Assembly: GCA_026388095.1 (NCBI GenBank)
Contig: JAPLKL010000039.1
Coordinates: forward strand, 1 to 60,140
Direction of reading: 5' to 3'
Source: Elusimicrobiota bacterium
GTDB lineage: Bacteria > Elusimicrobiota > Elusimicrobia > UBA1565 > UBA9628
DNA length: 60,140 nucleotides
A program made the translations under genes and the position numbers. Positions within the stretch are counted from its first letter, which is position 1. The number at the start of each line of letters is the position of its first letter. Positions 37,985 through 46,693 of this stretch are shown one piece after another. The notes below the pieces were generated by a model. The model was not told where the DNA came from and searched no databases. It saw only the letters and a list, made by a program, of their open reading frames with translations.

Positions 37985-38887
37985 ATGCGCAATCCCGGCG
38001 GACGATTTCTGATCCTGGTCGCGGCCTGCATCCTGGCGACGTCGCGCTTGGCGCGCGCCGAGGAAACGGTCAAGTTGGAGACGGCGAAGACGGAGGCGGC
38101 CACCGAAGTGGGCGCCACGGTCTGCGCGGGCTGCCACGCCGAGCGCGCCGAAGCCTTCAAGAAGTCCTGGCACGGCCGCAAGATGCCGGCCATGAAGAAC
38201 GTCCCCTTCGAGAAGTCCTGCGAGTCCTGCCACGGCCCCGGCTCCTTGCACGCGGCCGCGGGCGGAGACAAGAGCAACCCCGGCTTCGCGACCACAAAGA
38301 TCTCGGCCGAGAGCAACGAGCGCTGCCTCTCCTGCCACAACCAGCGGGCCGTCATCAACTGGAAGGTGAGCGCGCACAACCAGCAGGGCTTGGCCTGCGC
38401 CCAGTGCCACAAGATCCATGAGGGCGAGGGCGCGCCGAAGCCCAAGAGCGAGGTCTGCCTGGACTGCCACAAGAAGAAGCGCATGGAGATCAACCTGCCC
38501 TTCCACCACCCCATCATCGAAGGCAAGATGGAATGCGCGGGCTGCCACAACCCGCACGGCGGAGAGTTCCGCAACCTGAACGCCGAGTCCACCCGTGAGC
38601 TTTGCCTGAAGTGCCACGCGGAGAAAGCCGGGCCTTTCGCCCAGGAGCATCCGCCCGTGGCCGAGGATTGCACCATCTGCCACATGCCGCACGGTTCGAC
38701 CAACAACAACCTGCTCAAGCAGGCGGTGCCGAACCTCTGCTTGACCTGCCACAACGCCCATCACAGCGACAGCCCCGGTTACACCACGCCCGTGACGGCC
38801 GTCAAAGCTTTGGCCACCCGCCAGACCTGCACCAACTGCCACTTCAAGATCCACGGCAGCGACGACGGCAGCGAGTTCAGACATTGA
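37985..38887 (+). CDS. MtrA/DmsE-like periplasmic decaheme cytochrome c
   Basis: This 300-residue protein has a signal peptide (FLILVAACILATSRLARA) and ten heme motifs: CAGCH, CESCH, CLSCH, CAQCH, CLDCH, CAGCH, CLKCH, CTICH, CLTCH and CTNCH. Size, heme number and order (for example CESCHGPGSLH, CHNPHGG) match MtrA/DmsE decaheme cytochromes, which sit in an outer-membrane porin and carry electrons through it. ATG 37985 has GGAGG 8 bases upstream. The MtrB-like porin gene follows 14 bases later. Confidence 0.92.
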   Translation: MRNPGGRFLILVAACILATSRLARAEETVKLETAKTEAATEVGATVCAGCHAERAEAFKKSWHGRKMPAMKNVPFEKSCESCHGPGSLHAAAGGDKSNPGFATTKISAESNERCLSCHNQRAVINWKVSAHNQQGLACAQCHKIHEGEGAPKPKSEVCLDCHKKKRMEINLPFHHPIIEGKMECAGCHNPHGGEFRNLNAESTRELCLKCHAEKAGPFAQEHPPVAEDCTICHMPHGSTNNNLLKQAVPNLCLTCHNAHHSDSPGYTTPVTAVKALATRQTCTNCHFKIHGSDDGSEFRH

Positions 38888-38901
38888 TTTCTGGAGGAAC
38901 G

Positions 38902-40854
38902 ATGAAACGCATGATCCCCATGACCTTGACCTCAGCCCTTATCGCCTTCCTCCTGGCTTGGCCCTGCCGCGCGCAGGCTCAGGATGAGCCCTCAGCCACG
39001 CAGGCCGGCGGCGAGGCCCGCCTCGTCCACCACTCGCCGCAGGGCAACCAGGACTACGTGCGCATGTTCCAAGGGCGCACCTACGACTATGTGGAAATGG
39101 ACCTGTTCCTGCGCACGGGCTGGAAGAACGCCCTGCTCGACCTTGGCGTCAACGACATCCGCAGCACCAATGAGAACGGCAGCATGGCCTTCTCCTGGGG
39201 CTCGGCCGTCAACCTCAAAGGTGATTTCAATATCATCACCGCCCGCATGCCTTATATGCCCGGCGGCCTCGTCGTCGACAACAACTGGATCAGGAACCCG
39301 AACTACGTCGACAACACCGCCGGTTCCTCGAACTACTTCAAGCGCACCTTCCAGCACGAGCAGGTCACCTTGTCCTTGCCGAGCCATCCCGAGTACCGCC
39401 TCTACGCCGACAACTGGAACATGACGGACCGGGGCACTCGGGCTGTGCGCGACGGCAGCGACAGCAAGATCTGGCCGGCGACGGTGGACCGCTTCACCCA
39501 GGAGAATAAATTCGGCGTAGACTTGGACATCTCGGACAAGGGCCAGGCCTACTATGAGTTTGCCGCCCGAAAATTCGTCGACATGGCGCAGCAGCCTCCC
39601 AACCTATTTGCACTATATGCCACCAGACGCTGGGATGTTCCCAACCAGAATGTGAACGCCAGCAAGGTCGCTTTCCGCTACAACCCCAGCGCCGCCCTGT
39701 CCGTGGCCGGCGGAGCCACCACGCGCACCCGCTACAACAGGTTCAATGGGTTCAACCAGTACATCTATGCCAGCAATCTCTCCGCCGCCTACCGGCCGAG
39801 CAAGAATCTATCGCTCACGGCCCGGCTCTACGAGGACGCCGATCAGATCAAGGAGAACGCCGCCTACGCCGGCGTCGCACCAAACGCGACCACGCCGCAA
39901 GGCCACATCAACTTCCTCTTCTTGAAAGCCGACCTCAGCGCGCGCTATTCGGGCATCTCCCATACGTCGATCACCGCGGCTTACAAGCCCGCCTACACGC
40001 GCCGCACGAACTCCGAGTACCTCCAGTTCTTCGTGCCTCAGGGCATGGCGTCTATTCGCTATCAGGATGGCACCGTGCCGGGAGGGACCCAGCGCGTCCA
40101 GGCCGCGTTCGAGGACATGAAGCACAACTTCGAAGCCGGCATCACCATGGAGCTGCCCCAAGACGTCGAGCTGGAGCTCAGCGACAAATACCTCATGGCC
40201 AATTACGCGGCCTACGACAACATGCCTACGCGCCGCCACGAGCCCAGCGCCACCATCACCGTCCCGTTGCCCCAGCGCCTGAGCTGGACCGGCAGCGTCA
40301 CGGACAGCCACAGCGAGAACACCCGCACCAACCTCACGAACTTCCACAGCGTAGTGGACACCTTCATGACCGGCCTGTCCTGGAGCTCCCTCAAGGGCCA
40401 GGGTTCGGCCGGATTGTACTACACCTTCGAGGAGGGCACGGACAAGGTAGACGCCTGGGTCGGCGACGCCGCCGGAACTGCAGCCAATCCCAACATCCAC
40501 ATCGTGCAGGCCCCCTTCAACTACAAGAATCACGTGCTCAGCGCCAACGCCACGATCAAGCCCATCGAGAGACTGGCCATGACGGGAGACGCCTCATACA
40601 CCGACTCCCAAGGGCGATTCCTGACCAACGGGGCCTTCGACCCATACTTCACAGGCACCCCGGGGAGGACTTTCCAAGCCTGGACTCCCTCGGATGTCCG
40701 CATCCTGCGCTTCGGACTCATCGCGCGCTACGAGCTCAACAAGTACGTCTCGGCGCGCGCCGGCTACCGGCGCCAATCCTGGATTGACCGCGTCAACAGC
40801 GCCAACGACGGCCGCGACGACGCCTTCGACCTGGGTCTCAGCGCGAAATTCTAA
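38902..40854 (+). CDS. MtrB-like outer-membrane beta-barrel porin
   Basis: This 650-residue protein has a signal peptide (ALIAFLLAWPCRAQAQ) and otherwise only alternating beta-strand sequence to a terminal phenylalanine (FDLGLSAKF), typical of outer-membrane barrels. Length and position after an MtrA-like decaheme gene identify it as the sheath partner of a porin-cytochrome conduit (MtrB/PioB/DmsF class). TGGAGGA lies before the ATG. No outer-surface cytochrome of MtrC type is encoded nearby, so the final electron partner is unknown. Confidence 0.88.
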   Translation: MKRMIPMTLTSALIAFLLAWPCRAQAQDEPSATQAGGEARLVHHSPQGNQDYVRMFQGRTYDYVEMDLFLRTGWKNALLDLGVNDIRSTNENGSMAFSWGSAVNLKGDFNIITARMPYMPGGLVVDNNWIRNPNYVDNTAGSSNYFKRTFQHEQVTLSLPSHPEYRLYADNWNMTDRGTRAVRDGSDSKIWPATVDRFTQENKFGVDLDISDKGQAYYEFAARKFVDMAQQPPNLFALYATRRWDVPNQNVNASKVAFRYNPSAALSVAGGATTRTRYNRFNGFNQYIYASNLSAAYRPSKNLSLTARLYEDADQIKENAAYAGVAPNATTPQGHINFLFLKADLSARYSGISHTSITAAYKPAYTRRTNSEYLQFFVPQGMASIRYQDGTVPGGTQRVQAAFEDMKHNFEAGITMELPQDVELELSDKYLMANYAAYDNMPTRRHEPSATITVPLPQRLSWTGSVTDSHSENTRTNLTNFHSVVDTFMTGLSWSSLKGQGSAGLYYTFEEGTDKVDAWVGDAAGTAANPNIHIVQAPFNYKNHVLSANATIKPIERLAMTGDASYTDSQGRFLTNGAFDPYFTGTPGRTFQAWTPSDVRILRFGLIARYELNKYVSARAGYRRQSWIDRVNSANDGRDDAFDLGLSAKF

Positions 40855-40864
40855 AATCGAAAAT

Positions 40865-40873
40865 TGCTAAACT
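40865..40873 (+). promoter_or_regulatory. Extended -10 element of hemA
   Basis: TGCTAAACT has the TGnTAnnnT form and ends 6 bases before ATG 40880. The predicted start site is at or next to the A of the start codon, so the mRNA would be leaderless. It lies in the 25-base gap after the porin gene. Confidence 0.4.
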
Positions 40874-40879
40874 AACCCT

Positions 40880-41983
40880 ATGCCCGGCGAAACCTTCGCA
40901 GACGTCCAAGACGGCCGCCCGCTGACCTCCTGGGCCGACCTCGTCCTGGTCGGCCTGAGCCACCGCGAGGCCGGAGTCGCCGTCCGCGAGAAGCTGGCCA
41001 TCCCCGCCGAGTCTTTGCCCGGCGTGCTGGCCCAACTGCGCGGCCACGGCTTCTTGAGCGGCGTGACCGTGCTCTCCACCTGCAACCGCCTGGAGATCTA
41101 CGCCAGCGCCCCGCAGGCCCAGGCCGCCGAGACGCTCCTGCGCTCCTATTTCATCCGCCGCTGCCCCGAGTGCGCGGACCATCTCTTCGTTCGGCGCGGC
41201 GCGGCCGCGGTGCGCCACCTCTTCCGCGTGACCGCGGGCCTCGACTCCATCGTGGTGGGCGAGCACCAGATCCTGGGCCAGGTCAAGACCTTCTACCAGA
41301 CCGCCCAGCAGGCCGGCCACACGGACAAGCTCCTCAACAAGCTCTTCCAGGCCGCCATCGGCGCGGGCAAGCAGGTCCGCTCGCGCACCGGCATCGCCCA
41401 GGGCATCTGCAGCTGCGGCGGCGCAGCCGTGGCCATGGCCGAGAAGGTCCTGCCCGCCGGCAAGGACGGACGGCGCATCCTGCTCGTGGGCGCGGGGAAG
41501 ATGGCGGAGACCGCGGCCCAGCACATGCTGGAGAGCCGCGGCGCCGCCCTCACCATCGCCAACCGCGACGTGGAGCGGGCCCGGACGCTGGCCGCCCAGT
41601 ACGGCGCGCGCGCCGTCAGCCTCGAGGCGGGCATGGCCGCCATCGCCGAGATGGACGTCATCATCGCCTCCACCGCCTGCCCCCACTACATCGTGACCAA
41701 GGAGCGGCTCGCCGCCTTGGCCGAGTCCCGCCAGGGCCGGCCCCTCGTGGTCATCGACCTGGGCGTGCCGCGCAACGTGGACCCCGCCGCGGCGTCCATT
41801 GCGGGCGTGCACCTCTACAACATCGACCACCTCGAAGCCGTCATCTCCGAGACCTTGGCCCGCCGCCGCGGCGAGCTCCAGGCCGCGGAGGACATCGTCT
41901 CCGGGCTGACCGCAGAATTCTGCGCGATCCTGTCCCGGGAGCCGGCGCCCCGCGCGCTGGCTCCGTCCTTGGGCGCCAGGTAG
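40880..41983 (+). CDS. hemA: Glutamyl-tRNA reductase, C-terminally shortened
   Basis: This 367-residue enzyme makes glutamate-1-semialdehyde, the first committed step of C5 heme synthesis. The catalytic cysteine is C68 in STCNRLEIY. The substrate region GLDSIVVGEHQILGQVK and the NADPH site ILLVGAGKMAETAAQHM are intact. Family members are usually 410-450 residues. Here the spinal helix (LARRRGELQAAEDIV) is followed by only about 25 residues, so most of the dimerisation domain is missing. I found no frameshifted remainder downstream. It follows the cytochrome genes, fitting a high heme demand. Confidence 0.93.
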   Translation: MPGETFADVQDGRPLTSWADLVLVGLSHREAGVAVREKLAIPAESLPGVLAQLRGHGFLSGVTVLSTCNRLEIYASAPQAQAAETLLRSYFIRRCPECADHLFVRRGAAAVRHLFRVTAGLDSIVVGEHQILGQVKTFYQTAQQAGHTDKLLNKLFQAAIGAGKQVRSRTGIAQGICSCGGAAVAMAEKVLPAGKDGRRILLVGAGKMAETAAQHMLESRGAALTIANRDVERARTLAAQYGARAVSLEAGMAAIAEMDVIIASTACPHYIVTKERLAALAESRQGRPLVVIDLGVPRNVDPAAASIAGVHLYNIDHLEAVISETLARRRGELQAAEDIVSGLTAEFCAILSREPAPRALAPSLGAR

Positions 41984-42199
41984 GCCGATCATGTCCGAAT
42001 CCATCCATTTCGCCACCTTCGTTGACGGCGGGCCGGGAGGCCGGCCGCCTTACTGCGTCGTAAGCGCCAGGCCGCGCCGGCCGGCTTTCCCGCCCGCTCC
42101 GGCGGGGCGCTGCCGCCGGCGGACGGCGTCCGGACCGCGGGCCGGGTGCGGCCGCACTTGAATTTTCGTCCATCAACCTACTTAACGGGAGGATTCAGT

Positions 42200-42673
42200 A
42201 TGCGAAGAACGTCTTCTTATCTGGCTTTGGGCGCGGCCTTGGCCGCGGGCTGTCTCGTCGGGAAACTGGCTTTGGCCGCCGACGCCCCGGCCCCAGCCGC
42301 CGATGACAAGACCAAGGCGGCCGCGGCGGCTCCCGCAGCCGCGGAGGCCTCTGTCAAAGCGCCGGAATTCATCAAGCTCGACAAGGTCGGCAAGATGCAG
42401 CCGGTCAACTTCCCCCACGCCAAGCACGGCAAGCTGTTCACCTGCAAGGACTGCCACGAGGGCCAGACGCCGCTCTTCGCGCAGAAGCACAGCGAGACCG
42501 GCATCAAGATGGCGGACATGTACGCCGGCAAGGGCTGCGGCTTCTGCCACGACGGCAAGAAGGAATTCGGCGAGGGTGACAGCAAGAAGAAGATCTTCAA
42601 CGCGAAGACCAGCTGCATGAAATGCCACAAGGCCGCGCCCAAGACGGATTCCAAGGACGCCCAAGCGAAATAG
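42200..42673 (+). CDS. Periplasmic triheme cytochrome c (c7 type)
   Basis: This 157-residue protein has a signal peptide (ending LALAADAP), an Ala/Pro-rich linker, and a domain with CKDCH, CGFCH and CMKCH. The pattern FPHAKHGKLFTCKDCHEG with paired histidines is typical of triheme c7 (PpcA-like or PF14522-like) carriers. Such proteins shuttle electrons between inner-membrane complexes and porin-cytochrome conduits. GGGAGGA precedes ATG 42200, and a terminator follows, so it forms a single-gene unit. The 216 bases before it are GC-rich with no clear gene. Confidence 0.88.
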   Translation: MRRTSSYLALGAALAAGCLVGKLALAADAPAPAADDKTKAAAAAPAAAEASVKAPEFIKLDKVGKMQPVNFPHAKHGKLFTCKDCHEGQTPLFAQKHSETGIKMADMYAGKGCGFCHDGKKEFGEGDSKKKIFNAKTSCMKCHKAAPKTDSKDAQAK

Positions 42674-42701
42674 CAACTCCTTTCGCCGTCGTCCTCCTCC
42701 G

Positions 42702-42730
42702 GGGCCCAACGTCCCAGCGTTGGGCCCTTT
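42702..42730 (+). terminator. Rho-independent terminator after the triheme cytochrome gene
   Basis: GGGCCCAACG and CGTTGGGCCC make a perfect 10-bp stem with a 6-base loop, followed by TTT. It starts 29 bases after the stop codon at 42673. Confidence 0.75.
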
Positions 42731-42816
42731 GGCCTATAAACCCCAGGGCCCTTCGACCCTAGACGGGTGGGCCTAAAGGGCTATAATCATATGGCCTCGC
42801 GATTCCCAGGGAGCCT

Positions 42817-43440
42817 ATGAACAATCTGATTCGGCGGGTCGGTCTCATGTCGTTCGGAGCGGCTTTAGTCGTCTTCGCGCTGGCCACGGCCGCGCGCGCC
42901 GGGGACGCTGCCCCGGCCAAGAAGGACTCTGCTCCGGCTCTCACTTCCCTGCTCGAATCCGCGCCCGCGGACCAGCGCGACCGGATCGTCCGCGCCGCGG
43001 CCTCCGCTTCAGTGGCGGGCGCCCCGGCCGCGAGCATCCAGGGGGGCCCGGCCTGCGTCCCGTCTCCCAAGCTCGCCCCCGGGCAGGGCTTCTCGCCGCA
43101 GGTCAACGACAAGGTCCGCTTCGACGTGATCACCGACCTGCTCGACCGGATCGCCGCCTGCAAGCCCCTGCCCTATGCCCATGACGGCATCGTCAACAAC
43201 AACCGGGAAGGCCTTCTGCCCAAGCAGCCCGCCGGCTATTACCTGGAGTACACCTTGAAGGTCCCCGGCCGCCAGACCGGCGACGGCCCCGTGCCCGTGG
43301 ATATCGGCGGCAAGATCTACATGACCGGCCAGATGCTCAGCGCCAGAGGCCCGGAACGGATCATCGTGGGCGGCCGCGAGCGCATCTACTACACGCCCGA
43401 CCACTACAAGAATTTCATCGAGCTGACCATAGTCCGTTGA
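42817..43440 (+). CDS. Secreted barnase-like guanyl-specific ribonuclease
   Basis: This 207-residue protein has a signal peptide (ALVVFALATAARA), a linker of about 70 residues, and a C-terminal microbial ribonuclease domain. NREGLLP (129-135) aligns with NREGKLP of barnase, and the catalytic set is visible as E144, R181 and H196 (TPDHYKNF). It should cleave RNA after guanine. GGGAG precedes the ATG, and TATAAT lies at 42782-42787. The barstar-like inhibitor gene starts within its stop codon, which supports a real toxin-immunity pair. Confidence 0.85.
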   Translation: MNNLIRRVGLMSFGAALVVFALATAARAGDAAPAKKDSAPALTSLLESAPADQRDRIVRAAASASVAGAPAASIQGGPACVPSPKLAPGQGFSPQVNDKVRFDVITDLLDRIAACKPLPYAHDGIVNNNREGLLPKQPAGYYLEYTLKVPGRQTGDGPVPVDIGGKIYMTGQMLSARGPERIIVGGRERIYYTPDHYKNFIELTIVR

Positions 43441-43853
43441 GCTCAGCCGAGGCCTTCCTGACCGCCGCCGCCCCGCCGCACCTGGCCGACCTGGGCGGCT
43501 TGGACGCGGCCGCGCTCAAGCGGCGAGCGGCCGGCTTGGGCTTCGCGGTCTTCGAGCTCGACGGCGCGCGCATGAGGACCAAGGCCGAGCTGATGGAGCA
43601 CCTGGCGGCGGCCCTGGGCTTCCCCGGCGATTTCGGCGGGAACTGGGACGCGGCCGTGGACTACCTGGGCGACCTGGCCGGCGTCCACGGCGGCACGAAG
43701 TTCCTGGTCGTCGTCAAGGATCCCGCCGCCGTGGAGCGCGCCGACCCCGGGCTTTACGCGGACTTCCGCGAGGTCTGCGGCCTCGCCTGCGAGAACGCGC
43801 GCCAGTGGAGCCGAGGCACGGTCACGCTGAAGTTCGCCTTTACGACGCCTTGA
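43437..43853 (+). CDS. Barstar-like ribonuclease inhibitor
   Basis: This 138-residue acidic protein without a signal peptide resembles barstar. LDGARMRTKAELMEHLAAALGFP followed by FGGNWDAAVDYLGDL is the inhibitor's RNase-binding helix region. It would stay in the cytoplasm and protect the cell from the co-encoded RNase. The start is the TTG overlapping the RNase stop (TTGA); no ATG lies before residue 46, which is too late. Its last 14 bases overlap the convergent histidine kinase gene. Confidence 0.82.
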   Translation: MSSAEAFLTAAAPPHLADLGGLDAAALKRRAAGLGFAVFELDGARMRTKAELMEHLAAALGFPGDFGGNWDAAVDYLGDLAGVHGGTKFLVVVKDPAAVERADPGLYADFREVCGLACENARQWSRGTVTLKFAFTTP

Positions 43854-45453
43854 CGCCCGCGGCGGCCGGCAGGGCGAAGCGGACCACCGCGCCTTTGCCG
43901 GGGCTGCCCTCCGCTCTCATCCACCCGCCGTGCTTGGCGACCACCATGTTCGACAAGGCCAGCCCCACGCCTATGCCCTCGAATTCCGTCTCCGAGTGCA
44001 GGCGCTGGAATATGCCGAAAAGCCTTTTTGCCTGGCCCGGGTCGAACCCGGCCCCATTGTCCCTGACCGTGTAGACGGTGAATCCGCCTTCCTCTTCCCA
44101 GCTGACCGCTATCTCCGGGGCCAAGGTCTTGGAGGTGAATTTCAAAGCGTTGGAGAACAGGTTGATCCAGACCTGCCTGAGCATGGCCTTGTCGCCGGCC
44201 GCGGGCGGAAGCCCGGCTATGGCGCATAGTCCCCTTTGCCGCTCCGGGGCCGCCTCTTCCCACGCTTCCTTGGCCAGCGCGGTCATGTCTATCCTGGCTT
44301 TGGTGATCCCGGTCCTGGATACCCTCGCGAAAGCCAGCAGTTCGTCTATCAGCAGGGCCATCCTGGCAGTGCTCTTCATCATGACGCCTATCACGCGGCG
44401 GCCTTCCTGGTCCAGCTTCGGACCGTAGTCCTCCTGCAGTATCTTTGCGAAACCCTCTATCCCGCGCAGCGGCGCGCGCAGGTCGTGCGAGACCGAGTAG
44501 GTGAAGGCCTCAAGGTCCGCGTTGGCTTCTTCAAGACGCTTGCTGTAGCGGGCCTTCTCCATCTCCTCACGGTACATCGAACGGGCCGAGATGTATATGA
44601 AGCAGCCCAGCACGACCACGATCAGCGCCACGGTCAGGGTCACCCCCGCCTCCGGACCGTAAAGCCCCATCTGTTCCCCGGCTATGCGCAGCCAGCCCAT
44701 GAGCACGGGGATCAGTATGGAGGAAGGCAGCAGCAGGCGCAGCAGGCTGCCCGAATTGGACCGGCTGGCCGCCAGCGCGGTCAGGCCTATCTCCGGAGCC
44801 GCCAAGAGCAGCCCGGCTCCGAGCAAAGTAAATCCCATGGCAGCGGGCACGGCCATCGGGGTGATGTATATACCCGTGGTAAAGAGAAAACGCCCGAAAT
44901 ACAGATACCCGATCAGGATTATGAAGCCTGTCAGCAGGACCAGAAGCGAACAGGCTTCCCTCGCGATGGCCGCCCAGCGGCTCTTCATGCCGTCGATCAG
45001 GAGAGCCAGCGAAGCCAGGATGAAAGCCATGGCCGTGCTGGGGGCCATGCGGCCGGGGTGGTGGGTGAAAAGGCTCCCCGGCTCCTCCGGATAGAATATC
45101 TGGTCCAAAGGTATGCTCTGCACCCGCAGCAGGTAGGCCGTCATGGTGGCCGCGGCCCACAGCAGCGGCAGAGTGGCCGCGGCTTTCGCCCAGGGGCCGG
45201 CGCGCTCCGGAGATAGAGCCCGCGCGCCCAGCGCCGCCCCCAGGCAGGCGAAGCTCAGCGCCGTATTGAACTTCATCGTAATGGTGTCCGGCAGGTAGGT
45301 CTTCGGAAAATGCAGGTCGAGGAACCAGGCCGCCACGACGCTCAAGCCGAGGGCGCAGACCGCGAAGCCGAGCCCCGCGGCCGCCCGCCGGAAGCGCGCC
45401 TGCATCTGACTGTCTTCGACCATTTCCATCTTGGACGACAGGCCGGGACCCAT
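43840..45453 (-). CDS. Membrane sensor histidine kinase
   Basis: This 537-residue protein has about eight N-terminal membrane helices (residues about 25-290), a short coiled-coil (EEMEKARYSKRLEEANADLE), a HisKA domain with the phospho-acceptor in SVSHDLRAPLRGIEGF, and an ATPase domain with NALKFTS, DNGAGFDP and GIGVGLALS. The HisKA type resembles phytochrome-like kinases, but there is no photosensory domain. No response regulator is adjacent, so it is an orphan here. TACAAT ends 8 bases before the start. Confidence 0.9.
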   Translation of the reverse strand: MGPGLSSKMEMVEDSQMQARFRRAAAGLGFAVCALGLSVVAAWFLDLHFPKTYLPDTITMKFNTALSFACLGAALGARALSPERAGPWAKAAATLPLLWAAATMTAYLLRVQSIPLDQIFYPEEPGSLFTHHPGRMAPSTAMAFILASLALLIDGMKSRWAAIAREACSLLVLLTGFIILIGYLYFGRFLFTTGIYITPMAVPAAMGFTLLGAGLLLAAPEIGLTALAASRSNSGSLLRLLLPSSILIPVLMGWLRIAGEQMGLYGPEAGVTLTVALIVVVLGCFIYISARSMYREEMEKARYSKRLEEANADLEAFTYSVSHDLRAPLRGIEGFAKILQEDYGPKLDQEGRRVIGVMMKSTARMALLIDELLAFARVSRTGITKARIDMTALAKEAWEEAAPERQRGLCAIAGLPPAAGDKAMLRQVWINLFSNALKFTSKTLAPEIAVSWEEEGGFTVYTVRDNGAGFDPGQAKRLFGIFQRLHSETEFEGIGVGLALSNMVVAKHGGWMRAEGSPGKGAVVRFALPAAAGVKAS

Positions 45454-45461
45454 GTCTCACG

Positions 45462-45467
45462 ATTGTA
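45462..45467 (-). promoter_or_regulatory. -10 element of the histidine kinase gene
   Basis: TACAAT on the minus strand ends 8 bases before ATG 45453. No Shine-Dalgarno sequence is present, so a leaderless mRNA is likely. Confidence 0.4.
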
Positions 45468-45522
45468 TATCACATCGATGCCGGGGCGCAAAATTGGTAG
45501 ATTATCTAGAGCGGAGGTCTTC

Positions 45523-45891
45523 ATGCGACCACTTACTGCCTCGACGGCTGTCCTGTTCGGCGCGGCCCTGCTGGCCGCCGCCGGCTGCTCCGGCGTGAAC
45601 TCCACTTTGCGCTACGGCGCGGACGGCCAGCCCGAGTTCTTCGTCGAATGCACCGGGCAGCCCATGTCCAGCTGCTACCGCAAAGCCCTGGAGCTCTGCC
45701 CGCAGGGCTATTTTCTCGTCGAGAATAGCCAGACGCCGGGCGGCACCAAGAGCGGCGGACTCTTCGGGCGCACCCAGCACGTGGGCGCGGAGACCGGCAA
45801 CACCATGGTGGTCTGGAAGAACCAGGTGGCCGTCAGATGCAAGCCCGCCCCGGCGGCTGGCGGCCCCGAGAGCCCCGCGAAGCCGCAGTAG
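45523..45891 (+). CDS. Small lipoprotein of unknown function
   Basis: This 122-residue protein has a lipoprotein signal with lipobox LAAAGC. The mature part is short, with YGADGQPEFFVEC, PMSSCYRKALELCPQGY and a C-terminal VAVRCKP, giving four cysteines that could form two disulfides. GGAGG lies 5 bases before ATG 45523. I do not recognise a family. The divergent histidine kinase gene shares its 69-base upstream region. Confidence 0.75.
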   Translation: MRPLTASTAVLFGAALLAAAGCSGVNSTLRYGADGQPEFFVECTGQPMSSCYRKALELCPQGYFLVENSQTPGGTKSGGLFGRTQHVGAETGNTMVVWKNQVAVRCKPAPAAGGPESPAKPQ

Positions 45892-45901
45892 TCCGGCCTG
45901 G

Positions 45902-46693
45902 ATGCCCCACATCAGGCTCGACGGCATATCCCTCTACTACGAGGACCACGGCACCGGGCGGCCGCTGCTGCTGCTAGCCGGGCTCGCGTCGGATTCCCAG
46001 AGTTGGGGCCCGGCGGCCTCCGAGCTCTCCCGCGATTTCCGGGTCATAGCCTTGGACAATCGCGGAGTCGGGCGCACCACGCCGCAGGACGCGGCCATGA
46101 GTATCGAGGCCATGGCGGAGGACTGCATGGCTCTGGTCAGGCGGCTGGCTCTGTCGAAAGTCCATCTGCTGGGGCATTCCATGGGGGGAATGGTGGCCCA
46201 GCATTGCGCCGCGGTCTATCCGGAAATGATAGACCGGCTGATCCTTGCGGCCACCTCGGCCCGCGTCGCGCGGCGCAATCGGGAGCTGTTCGACGATTGG
46301 GCGCAGAGGCGCGAATCGGGCCAGGATTTGCGGCGCTGGTTCCGGAGCATCTTCTTCTGGATCTTCTCTCGCCGCTTCTTCGATGACCAGCCGGCGCTGG
46401 ACGAGGCCTTGCGGCAGGCCTGCGACTATCCCTGGCCCCAGAGCAGCGCGGCCTTCGGCGCCCAGGTGCGGGCCTTATGCGCGTTCGACGGTACGGGACA
46501 GCTATCCAAGATCGCGGCCAAAACCATGGTGCTCAGCGGCAGCGAGGACCGGCTCTTCGATGCCGCGGACTGCCGGGCCCTGGCTGAAGGCATCCCGGGA
46601 GCGGCCTGCGCGATGATCCCGGATGCGGCCCATGCGCTCCACCTGGAGCAGCCGAAGGCGTTCTGCCGCGCTGTGCGCGAGTTCCTCGACTAG
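45902..46693 (+). CDS. Alpha/beta-fold hydrolase
   Basis: This 263-residue protein has the alpha/beta-hydrolase pattern: oxyanion region LLLAGLASDSQSW, nucleophile serine in GHSMGG (about residue 94), acid in SGSEDRLF, and histidine in PDAAHALHLE. The substrate cannot be told from sequence; esterase or lactonase activity is common in this group. Its TAG stop lies in the CTAG at the edge of MITE copy 2, so the gene runs right up to the insertion. Confidence 0.88.
   Translation: MPHIRLDGISLYYEDHGTGRPLLLLAGLASDSQSWGPAASELSRDFRVIALDNRGVGRTTPQDAAMSIEAMAEDCMALVRRLALSKVHLLGHSMGGMVAQHCAAVYPEMIDRLILAATSARVARRNRELFDDWAQRRESGQDLRRWFRSIFFWIFSRRFFDDQPALDEALRQACDYPWPQSSAAFGAQVRALCAFDGTGQLSKIAAKTMVLSGSEDRLFDAADCRALAEGIPGAACAMIPDAAHALHLEQPKAFCRAVREFLD

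Noticed and set aside
41991-42161. 56-codon ORF between hemA and the triheme gene
   Set aside because: No ribosome site, Arg/Pro/Gly-rich composition and no recognisable features; also not a frameshifted continuation of hemA.
42790-42819. Nine-codon ORF just after TATAAT and overlapping the RNase start
   Set aside because: Could be a leader peptide, but such tiny frames are expected by chance and nothing marks it as regulatory.
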